The position numbers and the translations under genes were made by a program. 18,488 bases of DNA from Phoronis ovalis (lineage: Eukaryota > Phoronida > Phoronidae). The notes beneath the pieces are model-generated. The model saw nothing but the letters and a program-made list of their open reading frames with translations. It had not been told where the DNA came from and did no database searches. Positions 6,901 through 15,098 of the stretch are shown one piece after another (positions within the stretch are counted from its first letter, which is position 1; each line of letters begins with the position of its first letter). The DNA is taken from contig JAOXYB010018006.1 of NCBI GenBank assembly GCA_028565635.1, forward strand, positions 1 through 18,488. The letters are read 5' to 3'.

Positions 6901-9849
6901 ATTAAATACTTAAGATTAGGTTTGTTATTTTTGAATAAAATGACACTTTTAATTTTTTAATTTGTAGTCGGGCAAACTATGTTTCTCGTTTTTCAAAGCA
7001 AAAAGTGGTCCTAAGATTCAATTCTTAAGTGCTCATTTGTGTTATTTTAGCATCGATTTTTTTTCATGTCATAATAGGTTTGTGGCAGAGCGCTGGTCAT
7101 CTGATTATCGAGTCCATCATTGGTTTTAATAGTATTCGACCAAAACCTGACAAGAAAGGCATATCTTCATCTCTTGGAATTCTGGGTGCTATCTTCAGAA
7201 ACATGTCACCCACTGAATTCTTTGAGCTTAAGAAAATGTACACAGTGAATGAAAATCATCCACTACTCGCAGCTTATTGTGCTTTACTCCAGGGGTCATC
7301 ACTAGCCAGATACACGCCTTTGTTTTATACAAAGCATATGGTAAGAAGTTTCAGTTACTGTGAAAACTTCTATCCTATAGTGTAACCTCACCGAGAAAAC
7401 CTTAAAAAATCATTTCTCTCCCATATAATGAATTCTTAGAATTGATGAAAAATAAGTAAAAAAGAGAACAGTTGTACATTTCCACTAGGATATATAAAAC
7501 TCAGTTTTATAAATCCTAGATTACCATAAATATTTTTTGTATACTTTCAGTGTTATAATGTGGTTATACAAGGGTCATTTACTTCATATCTTGCTTCATA
7601 TGGTTTTCTGCTGATATATCTTTTATTGTTTGCAGAGAGCTGCAGGCGAAGTTTTGCTGCTGTATTCCAACATTTTGCCATCACAATACCAAACTGGTTA
7701 CATCAGCGTTGCAATTCAAAATCTAAAGAACGCTCTTCAAGCTCATAGAGCATTTGAATCATTAACAAGTCGAGAACAATTCATAGAATTTGTATCTGCA
7801 CTCCATCAGCTCAGTCTGGCATATGAGAAGGTACACAAAACATCCAGCCACTTTTTAAAAACTCTTGAAGAAGTTTCCATATCTTTGTATGAACATTTTT
7901 GTGCGTCGAAATCTTCTTCACTACAGTTTGATGAAGAAACTCGAGAGAAAATGAATACTGCTTTAACTTTGCTGGGGTTGTCAGCCTTGGTTGATACAGA
8001 GTCTCAACTGTCTGGACCGCTAATATGTGTAAAACTAGCAGAGCAGAATCAACATGAATATGTCTATCCAACAAAAGTACTTAGAACTGAAGATTCAACA
8101 CATATTTCACAAGGTGTTCGGGTGAACCAAAGTGAGTCTAAAATACCAGCAGGTGGCACTATGGGAGGTGTAACAAAGAGAATGGAAACGTTAACTGTTA
8201 CCAGTAAAGTTGACAAGGAAGAAGAATTTGAACATGGTTCATCAAGTGAGGGCACTGAAAAAAATTCCTCTGATATCAACAGGAGTAAATTACCGCGAAG
8301 CTCACAAGATGCTGGCCCTAGTAGCAGTAATGACACCTCCCCATTTATCTCATCCAGCTCATCCAGTGATTCATCAAGCAGTTTCTATTTTGAATCAGTT
8401 GATATGACATCTGTAGATGAGACTCTCGACTTCTTGGCTGCAACTGTTGGTACAATGGATGGTATTCGTGAGGCTGATGAGGCTTGTCCACCAGGTGTCT
8501 TACCAGTTCCTTTACCAAAGCCAATCAGCAGCAAGGTAAAAAGTAGGTATTAAACCAGGTTCAATTGTGTAAAAAATAGTTTTGCCTTTTTAGTGTCACC
8601 ATTATTTTATATTCCCTGTAACAAAGCACTCTTTCTAGGTCAGTCTGCTTTCTTTTATTTGTAATTATTCACAAAAAAGTCAATGTTCAATAAATAATGC
8701 ACTTTTTCACGGTTTTGGAAATTATCACTGTTCAGCAAACAACAGGCTGGGAACATTTTTTAATGTTAGAATTCCACAAAACATATTCTTTTTAAATGAC
8801 ATGCAATTCTTTATAATAAAGTAGATATCATTTTTATTGTTTTATTTTTCAGGAGCTTTAGTTCACAAGTACGACCCCAAGCATAATGTATGGACTTATC
8901 AACCATCCTTGGCATACATTGGAAATGAACTAACAGTTGATAAGAAGGGGAAATTCAGAGATGTTTTTGAAGTGATGTACCTGCATCAGGAAGAACTCTT
9001 AGGGAGGTAGGTAAATGCTTATAGGTTACTGACTGAGAATAACACAAAATATATTTATATGATATGCCACATAAATTTAACAGCTTGTACATATTATGCC
9101 CATAAATAATATTATATTCCTCTATCAAAACAAGCTGACTGTAAATTTTATACTTTTTGGAAGTACTGGTGTTATATCAGCAGAAGACACATTATGGTTT
9201 ATTATTAAGTGATAAACACAATTTTGGTCTCTTACAATCTCTGACCAGCTGTGGCTTCTGTTTCATATTTTACAGATATGTAGGAAAGCGATACCGTGAA
9301 CAATCATCAAATCTACCAAATTACGCATCAATTATTGCAAAATACAAGTGTGATGTTTTGAATCAGGTGACAGCTCGTTATTATGTAACACTATTCAACC
9401 AGTCATTGCTGTCTCACAAAGATATTCAAACTCAAATCCAGTTTCTGCCTGCTATTCACCTACAGCTACTGGACAACAGTGGATATGTCATTGACTGCAT
9501 CAACGTAGAACCGTATGCAAAGGGGGAATTTGTCAAGTTTACGAATAATTATCTATACGTTAATAAAAATCTCCCAGAAGATGAGCTGGCATTGGCAACG
9601 GCTTATTCCCACTTCACATTTAATATGAGTGGAGGAGAGTTATTGATAGTTGATTTACAAGGGTGGAAACCTGTAGAAACTAAAGGTTACTTTATTCTGA
9701 CAGATCCTCAGATTCATTCCGTGAAACATCCTCAATTTGGAACCAGTCACTGGGGCCAGAAAGGGTTCAATGCTTTTTGGGAGAAACAACATCCTCATTG
9801 CAATGCTATATGTAAGAAACTAGGACTACAAAGACCAGAACAAATGTAA
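962..9849 (+). CDS. ALPK1: ALPK1-like alpha-kinase with an N-terminal NB-ARC/STAND module (spliced, 13 exons modelled)
   Basis: The model has coding exons 962-983 (tentative), 2137-2456, 3000-3262, 3596-3747, 3971-4144, 4611-4743, 5716-5875, 6273-6531, 6753-6839, 7078-7340, 7636-8542, 8853-9006 and 9276-9849. All introns are GT-AG and phases match throughout, giving 1,155 aa. Domain order: NB-ARC P-loop NTPase with winged helix (about 25-335), the helical N-terminal domain of ALPK1 (about 340-760), a Ser-rich linker (to about 914), and an alpha-kinase (915-1155). In vertebrates ALPK1 is a cytosolic receptor for bacterial ADP-heptose; it phosphorylates TIFA to activate NF-kB. From memory, human ALPK1 (1,244 aa) starts about where the winged helix ends here, so the STAND part is extra. 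Sensing and kinase signatures are intact, so I infer an active immune receptor kinase. Introns hold nothing else evident except MITEs at 1109-1858 and 4847-5550. Confidence 0.9.
1109..1858. mobile_element. Composite or nested MITEs with internal degenerate minisatellites
   Basis: An inner element (about 1377-1814) has inverted ends: CCCGGGGGGGGTACT at the left and AGTACCCCCGG at the right, with matching subterminal blocks TATGTGCCGCCC and GGGCCGCACACCCC. Its core repeats ACCACAGGGTAT-like units about ten times from 1458 to 1758. It is flanked by pieces of a second element: GGGTACTTTTTAG with GTGTGCAGCCC at 1116-1150, and GACGGCGCATCCCCGT at 1825-1840. That element's core repeats GACCCATTTTTAGG-like units. 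Possible duplicated ends are ATTGCCAT (1101-1108) and ATGCCCAT (1851-1858), with one mismatch. No transposase is present. It lies in the proposed first intron. Confidence 0.6.
2137..4743 (+). other. N-terminal NB-ARC/STAND NTPase plus winged-helix region (five exons)
   Basis: Model residues 8-354. Walker A reads GDNGNGRST (residues 53-61; codons from 2271), following hydrophobic VTFVF, with Arg59 (CGA, 2289-2291) where the family has Lys. Walker B is WLLIDN (136-141). A block at 159-170 (GSATKLIVVSTK) matches the sensor/RNBS-B motif of NB-ARC proteins. A helical segment follows, then a winged-helix-like stretch ending in VSLPDCVRHC (317-326), aligned with the MHD motif. The order of motifs is that of APAF1/NLR-type STAND switches, which oligomerise on activation. 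Low similarity means NACHT or another STAND clade is possible. The 2137 acceptor is preferred over a second AG at 2158-2159, because only the first fits the phase-1 donor at 983. Confidence 0.75.
2457..2999 (+). other. ALPK1-like intron without other evident features
   Basis: AT-rich intron between the phase-0 donor GTATAT and the acceptor ending TTTATAG. No protein-like frame, repeat or RNA gene was recognised. A degenerate CTCF-like motif (two mismatches) sits near 2762-2776. The other introns longer than 300 bp without an element (3263-3595, 4145-4610, 5876-6272, 8543-8852) likewise show nothing beyond their splice sites. Confidence 0.6.
4847..5550. mobile_element. PIF/Harbinger-like MITE (704 bp) in an ALPK1 intron
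   Basis: Terminal inverted repeats of about 34 bp begin GGGCTGTTCCGCTTT and end AAAGCGGAACAGCCC, with only a couple of mismatches. They are bounded by TTA on both sides (4844-4846 and 5551-5553). A 3-bp TTA/TAA duplication with GGG...TGTT-type ends is typical of PIF/Harbinger elements. The interior repeats an ACCCACCACCYG-like unit at both ends (around 4930, 4970, 5420, 5450, 5482) and encodes no transposase. The middle holds GCGCATGCCCAG (5210-5221) and a perfect TGACGTCA (5224-5231). Confidence 0.85.
5716..7950 (+). other. ALPK1 N-terminal helical (ADP-heptose-binding) domain
   Basis: Encoded by exons 5716-5875, 6273-6531, 6753-6839, 7078-7340 and the start of 7636-8542. Alpha-helical repeats resemble human ALPK1 almost throughout: WAFVPETWQY, APQLVIRKAR, LVQAVCVQIKG, PKPDKKGISSSLGIL and YTPLF all have close human counterparts. 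Spacing between the conserved positions is nearly the same as in human (for example 34 residues between the first two arginines in both). Phe368, Gln374, Arg432, Arg466, Arg469, Asp548, Lys550, Ser554 and Phe606 correspond to human F61, Q67, R116, R150, R153, D231, K233, T237 and F295, which I recall as ligand contacts. An upstream acceptor near 7050 is also open, but only 7078 aligns with human. Confidence 0.88.
7951..8542 (+). other. Ser-rich low-complexity linker of the ALPK1-like protein
   Basis: The second part of the 907-bp exon encodes about 150 residues rich in Ser, Glu and Thr, with a dense Ser cluster from about residue 833 to 865. It is expected to be disordered and open to phosphorylation. 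Human ALPK1 also has a disordered linker between its helical and kinase domains, but a much longer one (about 500 residues from memory). Two donors compete at the exon end: GTAAAA at 8536 and GTAGGT at 8543. Only the second keeps the kinase in frame. Confidence 0.65.
8146..8159 (+). promoter_or_regulatory. CTCF-core-like motif inside coding exon
   Basis: CCAGCAGGTGGCAC fits the vertebrate/bilaterian CTCF core CCASYAGRKGGCRC at all 14 positions. It lies within the linker-encoding exon of the ALPK1-like gene, so it could also be simply coding sequence. No binding evidence is available. Confidence 0.35.
8853..9849 (+). other. Alpha-kinase catalytic domain (two exons)
   Basis: Model residues 915-1155, joined across a phase-2 intron (9007-9275). 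Visible signatures of the atypical alpha-kinase family: RYVGKRY with the presumed ATP-binding Lys969 (human K1067), VEPYAKGEFVKF (1042-1053), SHFTFNMSGGELLIVDLQG (1076-1094), LTDPQIHS with Asp1108 (1106-1113), the Gly-rich GTSHWGQKG loop (1120-1128), and a QHPHCNAIC zinc signature. Presumed zinc ligands are His1077, His1137, Cys1140 and Cys1144. HLHQEELLGRYVGK and LTDPQIHSV are nearly identical to ALPK1 rather than to eEF2K or TRPM6/7. All residues needed for activity appear to be present. The stop codon is at 9847-9849. Confidence 0.95.
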
Positions 9850-9970
9850 TCTTTACTTTGTATTATATGTGCAAAAAATAGTTTACCAGAAGCAATTGAC
9901 AGGTTACTTGACTTATTGTGCGAGTATGCAATTTATACAGTAGAGTTTGTATAATTAGTGCAATTTTATT

Positions 9971-9976
9971 ATTAAA
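9971..9976 (+). terminator. Candidate poly(A) signal of the ALPK1-like gene
   Basis: ATTAAA lies 122 bp after the stop codon and is the first plus-strand signal. AATAAA copies at 10273 and 10297 are alternatives that would place the transcript end under the CGRRF1 3' UTR. Confidence 0.4.
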
Positions 9977-10149
9977 ATGTTTTATGATGTATTTTGAGAA
10001 ATTTAGAACTCTTGTTGATTAAAATTGGCATTCAAATCAGTAGTTAAAATTTAGCAATGTGCCTTCTGAATAATAATGCTAGTAATCCATAATCAAAACA
10101 GATGTAAAGTGGAATGTTCTAGCAGAATCATGCAATGTAGCTACAAGCC

Positions 10150-10155
10150 TTTATT
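10150..10155 (-). terminator. Candidate poly(A) signal of CGRRF1
   Basis: AATAAA on the minus strand is the first canonical signal after the CGRRF1 stop codon, about 225 bp downstream. Confidence 0.4.
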
Positions 10156-10378
10156 TTAAGAATTCTATTATCAGTTCTCTGAGATTAATAATCAGAAGAT
10201 GAACTTTTTTCTGTAGTTTGATACTGTAATGCCATTTGCTTAAATATTGAGGAAAATATGCATCACAGCCATAATAAAAGATGATAGTATTTATGTAATA
10301 AATTGATCCACTTAATATGTATTATATAAAATCTGGCTATAAACACTCAAAAATAACCAGGCTGCATGCTTTTAAATG

Positions 10379-13300
10379 CTAACGAATTCCAAATAATTGA
10401 TTGACTCTATTGTTTGTATTTTCCCACCAGGTGGCATTTTGAATATCACAGTCATCTTGTGTTGAATCATTGTTTATGGTATCATCATCCTTGCTTTCTG
10501 TGTCAAAATATGATTTTATAAAACCTCGACATATTGGGCATTTATCAATGAGTGTAAAACAACCTTGACATAAGCAGGCATGGCGACAGGGAAGAATAAC
10601 TCTTGAAATATCCGCTACTTGGCACACAACACATTTATCTTCTGTACAACTGTAGTCTTCAGAACTAGTTTTGCAGCTGTCAGAATTAGTTGACACTGTA
10701 TAGAGTTGCTAAAACAAAATTGCATAGTTGTTCATGTTGACGGAATAACTGGTTGGTTGATTTTATTAGCACACTTGCAGTTGTCCCCTATGCTGTACTT
10801 GAAATTTCCAAAACACATCATTGTGCAAACTTTTCAAAATTACCTCCGAATACAATGGAACTGTAATGCCAGCATATGTTTGCACTTGTGTTGGTTAGGC
10901 AAATCAAATAACAAGTTGAAGGACCAGCTGGATGCTGTTCATGCAAGGATGTGATATACCAGAAACAAATCACAGTATATGCAAATTGCTGGATAGAACA
11001 TTTTATTCTACTATATTACACATTCTTTTTCACTGCTCTTGCATAGCACCTTGTTCAGTGTTCAAATGATTTTGGTAAGAAATGCAACAACAATGTCAAC
11101 ATTCAGCTCTAACTCTTTGTTGTAACAGTATCATTAGATGTAATTTAGCAACGCAGAATGTCGCCAAACAAAATTTGCTCATTTATGCTAAATCTCAATT
11201 TCTTGCGATTGACTGCATTTCCAATGAGCAATTTGTTCACTCACCTTTAATGATAACACTTGACCATCAGAAAGCTTTATAAACTGAGCCATAATGTGAG
11301 AATCAACATTACACACACTGTCTTTCAGATGTATCACAGTTACCATGGCAATCTATTGGAAAACAACATACAGTAACTGTGCAGCTGAATGTTTAAAGCA
11401 GAAAAATATTAAAACCTGGTTAAAGGTTTAATTATATTTTCTAATAATTCAGCACTATTTATAGTGATTACCAGTCAGCAGCGACATTCTTGTTTATATC
11501 ATAAATATCATCTTGGCAGACAACACATTATTATTATGCAAAAAACTAAAGATGCTAAAGACTTGCAACAATTCAGTTGATTCTAGTGATGCATAACACA
11601 CCGACAGTCTTCACATTTTATTTCGATTGTAAATAGGAATTAGCTGTCTTTGCACAACAATCTCAGTGCCACAGTTCTGGCTAATGTTAATAATTATTTT
11701 TACCATTCTGTAAATAGGTAACAGTTCTGTATTAGCACTTACAGTTTTTGGCTTGATGTCCTCTACATGCATGTCAAGATCTTCCTTGTTTTCATACATG
11801 ATAATTATCAGCGGATACTTTTTTCTTGGTACGTCTCCCATAGTACAAAGAAATGAATCTGTATCCGTGTCAGGTATCCTATATGTCACTAATTTCTTTT
11901 CACATGGTTCATGACTTAAACATCTGTTAAGAAAACTTGTACAGGCAGTAAGTAACATGATTTGGTTGAATTAATTCCTTATAATACAAATACCATAGAA
12001 TATGTAGTCTACATTGCATTGTCTTCCACCAGATGGCACTCGTTCCTCCTGGAAACGTCACGATAGTGGAAGCGCTACCTGGTGGGAAACATTGGTCTAT
12101 ATTGTAGAAAAATCACCAACAGCATGGACAATCAATGATATCTTAGTTGGAGCATAGTATACAATGTGCAGTCATTGTAGCCATCTCTTATGTGACATTA
12201 CAGGTTTAGCTAACACTAATATCCGCAAATATCTGACATTAAATTTTGCATCGTAACTTGAAGTTATGTGTATTGAAGGAAAGGATACATGCCAGAAACC
12301 ATGGCAACGTCAGTAAATAAGTCACATGTCTCTAGTTTAACAAAAAATTCTTCAATGCCTTGCCATAATTTAGCGTAAAACTCTTCAATGGTGACAGCCC
12401 AATAACAAATAATGTTTACAGGCACATCGCTGCTTACCAACACTTTTACACCACCTAAAAGCAACAGTGTGTCATTAAGTTTGTATTATATATGTACTAT
12501 ATACTTACCAATTTTCACCATGTAAATTTCAAAGTCATGACTTAAGTCAAACAAAATGGCACTTCATTTTAGTATTTAATATTAGACTGCAGTAAATTGT
12601 TTCCATAAAAATTAATTGAATACAATTCGCTACAGAGAGATCAAACCAATGACCTTATCTGAAGAAGCCAACCATCTATTGCAAGAGCTAAAAGAAAATT
12701 TTCAAATATTAGCCTCGACTACTAGACTACTCTTAAACACTACAGTTATGTTAACATAAAATTAACATACTTACTGCTAAGACATTGCTTTTCTGATGAC
12801 AATGTTAATACAAAGGGATTATGTACTTGAGTCATTCTTTCTTCAGATCGATATGGTGCGAGTACATGTGTGCTACTAATAACTGGATCTGGTATCCTTT
12901 AAAGTAAAAAAAATATGTCTTACATTAATCGTAACTAGACATTATAACTTTAAAAGTAACATGAAAAAAAACAAGTTTTATATATATCCCAGTGTGAATG
13001 TTGTGAATTTTTCAAGTACTTTTTACTCAGAACATAACACTTGTACATATTTTAAACATATTGGATTGGCCATCAAGCCCAATGTGAATGATTGGATTCA
13101 AGACCCTTTACAAATACACAAGACTAGACTTAGGAAGCACATGGAACTAGTCATTTGGTCTCACAAAGTATCAGGAGTAGCCATATGTAGCATGAAATCA
13201 TGAGATCAGGACTAAATCACTACAAATTCAGTAGTGGAAACACACTGATGCATTAAAAACTAACCACATTAAAACATGTATATTGAGACTAGTCTGTACT

Positions 13301-13542
13301 GCTCTGCTGCCCAAACAATGTCAATAGCATTTTGAATGAATCAATATACTGTAACTAAACTTTAAAGTAAAGTTACTTGTGAGGTATTATTTCTTGTCTG
13401 CCATATATTACTTAAGTACTAACCTGAATAGAAAACATAACATCATTAGGAAACCTAAAATCGTTGTAAAAATGCCAAAGGCCAGAGGCGAATCATGCAA
13501 AAACAAGACAGCATTAAAGCCATCCAGTACAAGTTGTTCCAT
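10379..13542 (-). CDS. CGRRF1: CGRRF1, cell growth regulator with RING finger domain (complete, six exons)
   Basis: Coding exons in transcript order: 13542-13424, 12896-12775, 12454-12289, 11923-11743, 11352-11245 and 10708-10379. All introns are GT-AG, and phases 2, 1, 2, 0, 0 agree. The model gives 341 aa, against 332 in human. An N-terminal hydrophobic segment (about residues 18-39) fits a membrane anchor. The middle region matches the family (VHNPF, IICYWAV, VPRKKYPL, IAMVTVIHL). The C-terminal C3HC4 RING uses Cys258, Cys261, Cys273, His275, Cys279, Cys282, Cys289 and Cys292, with the family-typical LPCRHACLC core. In mammals CGRRF1 is described as a p53-induced, ER-associated E3 ubiquitin ligase. 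An in-frame TGA 15 bp before the ATG supports this start. The introns (320-536 bp) hold no other gene; intron 3 has paired CTCF-like motifs. Confidence 0.93.
10424..10437 (+). promoter_or_regulatory. CTCF-core-like motif over the CGRRF1 last exon
   Basis: CCACCAGGTGGCAT matches the CTCF core at 13 of 14 positions (last base T for C). It overlaps codons near the CGRRF1 C-terminus, just past the RING, so it may be fortuitous coding sequence. Confidence 0.3.
12026..12085. promoter_or_regulatory. Convergent pair of CTCF-core-like motifs in CGRRF1 intron 3
   Basis: CCACCAGATGGCAC (12026-12039, plus strand) fits the CTCF core at 14 of 14 positions. CCACCAGGTAGCGC on the minus strand (12085-12072) fits at 13 of 14. 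They face each other with start points 46 bp apart, in non-coding intron sequence, so coding constraint does not explain them. Binding is inference. Confidence 0.45.
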
Positions 13543-13594
13543 AATAACCAGAGTTCATTCAAGGATAGGGAACGGACGCTTCTGACGATCTCAT
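13514..13594 (-). promoter_or_regulatory. Two short upstream ORFs before the CGRRF1 start
   Basis: On the minus strand an 11-codon ORF (ATG at 13594, TGA ending at 13559) is followed at once by a second ATG at 13558. That frame ends at 13514, overlapping the main start at 13542 in another frame. If transcription begins above 13594, both could lower translation of CGRRF1. The transcription start is unknown. Confidence 0.3.
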
Positions 13595-13842
13595 GTTATC
13601 TCGAGAAGGAATGAGACGTAAGAACCTAGAAATGAGAGTAAACATCAATTCCCACGACTTACTGTATACACTGGTATGAATTTAATAAATTTCAAGGCTA
13701 GAAACGTTTTAACATGCATTTGAGGTTTTTACATCCTTGCTTAAAACAGATATCAAAAAAAACAACTTTAGAACAAGCTAAGTGTGTAACATTTCAATAT
13801 AAGAGAAAATTGATCTGTCTATTAAAGAAGTGGTCCTTCGAT
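13595..13842. other. CGRRF1 5' flank
   Basis: Sequence upstream of CGRRF1 up to the next MITE; with the uORF stretch and 5' leader it makes 300 bp between start codon and element. No coding signal or clear TATA box was recognised. It ends in the left copy of the 8-bp target duplication (CCTTCGAT, 13835-13842). Confidence 0.4.
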
Positions 13843-14358
13843 TACGGAGAGTATTTGGTATTGATTGGGGTGGGGATGTGCCACCGGACCTCAAAAATCA
13901 TGACCCAAACTTATACCTATAGGCAGCACTAAAAAAATAGGTCCAAAATTACAAAATACCATATCCAAACTTATACCTATTGCAAAATCAAGACCCAAAC
14001 TTATACCTACGGAAAAATCATGACCCGAACTTATACGTACTGGTTAGAATCACGACGGGGTCACAGAATTGTTCCATAACCAATCGCTTGCTGTGACCTC
14101 AAGGTCATTCTTAAAATAACTGTCAATGTGTAAGTGTTCATCGTGTGACATGTTTATTGGTGTCTGGCTAGCATATCATGGCCTTTTTTACTTTCTTGCA
14201 TCAGCCAGATAAAACACAAATACCTATACCACAACCAACAAAAAAGGCTACCCAGTTTATAACTAAACGTGAAAAGTACTACCCAAAATTATATGTGGAA
14301 GCATGAAATTGCGAACCAAATGTGTGGCACATACAGTATACACTAAGTACCCCCCAAG
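13843..14358. mobile_element. MITE (516 bp) with 8-bp target duplication, hAT-like
   Basis: Exact 8-bp direct repeats CCTTCGAT flank the element (13835-13842 and 14359-14366). The ends are imperfect inverted repeats: GAGAGTATTTGG with GGGGATGTGCCACC at the left, and GTGTGGCACATAC with AAGTACCCCCCAAG at the right. The left half repeats an ACCCAAACTTATACCTA-like unit four or five times between 13903 and 14040. No transposase is present. An 8-bp duplication is typical of hAT elements; the superfamily assignment is inference. Confidence 0.75.
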
Positions 14359-14366
14359 CCTTCGAT

Positions 14367-15098
14367 CTGTCAAAACCATAGTCTCAGTTTCTTGATGTTT
14401 GTACTATATGCCTCATGATAACTTCCGATTTGTGAGGCTAGGCTGAACAGTCACAGACTCTGGTAGCCTATGCATTTACTCAGAAAAGGTGGCGCTTTCA
14501 TGTCATGGTGGAATAAAATTCAAGTTTTGAGTTCCAAATCATTTTTTGGAGTAGTCAAAGTTGAATTAAAGAGTATGCAGAGGATGATAAATGAACTCAG
14601 CAGGCCAGATGGTAGGGATTACATATTTTCCACTATGGAGTCACTTTCACAAGTTAGAAGTAATCATAAGGCTTAGCACAAACGGTACAAAACTAAGACT
14701 ACAAACCAGGGCAGAAAAATTGGCAAAACCAAAATCATCCAAATCTATGAATATGATATAAAAGTTTAAAACTTAAATTTAAAACTAAGTCAGAAACTCA
14801 AGATAACCTGGTTTTTCAATTCTAATTTCCATATATGACTGAAGCAGTCTACTGTTAACAATTTTAACACAAGATCTTGCACACAAACCTAAAAGATGAC
14901 TTCAAATTTTCGATCTTCTGATTAAGCATGAAGTCTTGTTACACAAGTGTCCAACTTTGTTTTGCCTGAGAAAAACACTCCTGATGGTGACACATATATA
15001 AGACTCCAAACAACAAAGAGCTCTCTTTTCCATCTGCTGGACCAGGAGTATTTTAAATCCTCATTCCCCATCCTCCTCTCAAACGGATTATATGACTT
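14367..15098. other. Intergenic stretch, nothing recognised
   Basis: AT-rich sequence between two MITEs. A 66-codon open frame near 14470 shows no recognisable protein features. AGGTGGCGC at 14487-14495 is half of a CTCF-like core. No RNA gene or repeat was seen. Confidence 0.4.

Larger units (their letters stand above)
9850..10378. other. Convergent 3' UTR region between ALPK1-like gene and CGRRF1
   Basis: The 529 bp between the two stop codons hold the 3' ends of both tail-to-tail genes. Candidate plus-strand polyadenylation signals are ATTAAA at 9971-9976 and AATAAA at 10273-10278 and 10297-10302. A candidate minus-strand signal is AATAAA at 10155-10150. No coding frame or repeat is evident. 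Confidence 0.55.

Noticed and set aside
7051-7077. Alternative upstream acceptor (TTATTTTAG) for the exon at 7078
   Set aside because: It is open in phase but inserts nine hydrophobic residues that do not occur in ALPK1; the 7078 acceptor gives a clean alignment (NLGLWQSAG).
10709-10935. Possible extra CGRRF1 exon on the minus strand and a plus-strand 82-codon frame
   Set aside because: Joining 11245 directly to 10708 restores the family sequence LKQLY in phase 0; no insert is needed. The plus-strand frame has no recognisable features.
11708-11742. A 35-bp apparent GT-AG intron on the minus strand with a downstream open frame to 11611
   Set aside because: Removing it shifts the frame into an early stop. 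The GTAAGT donor at 11742 instead joins in phase with the exon at 11352, which matches CGRRF1 (IAMVTVIHL).
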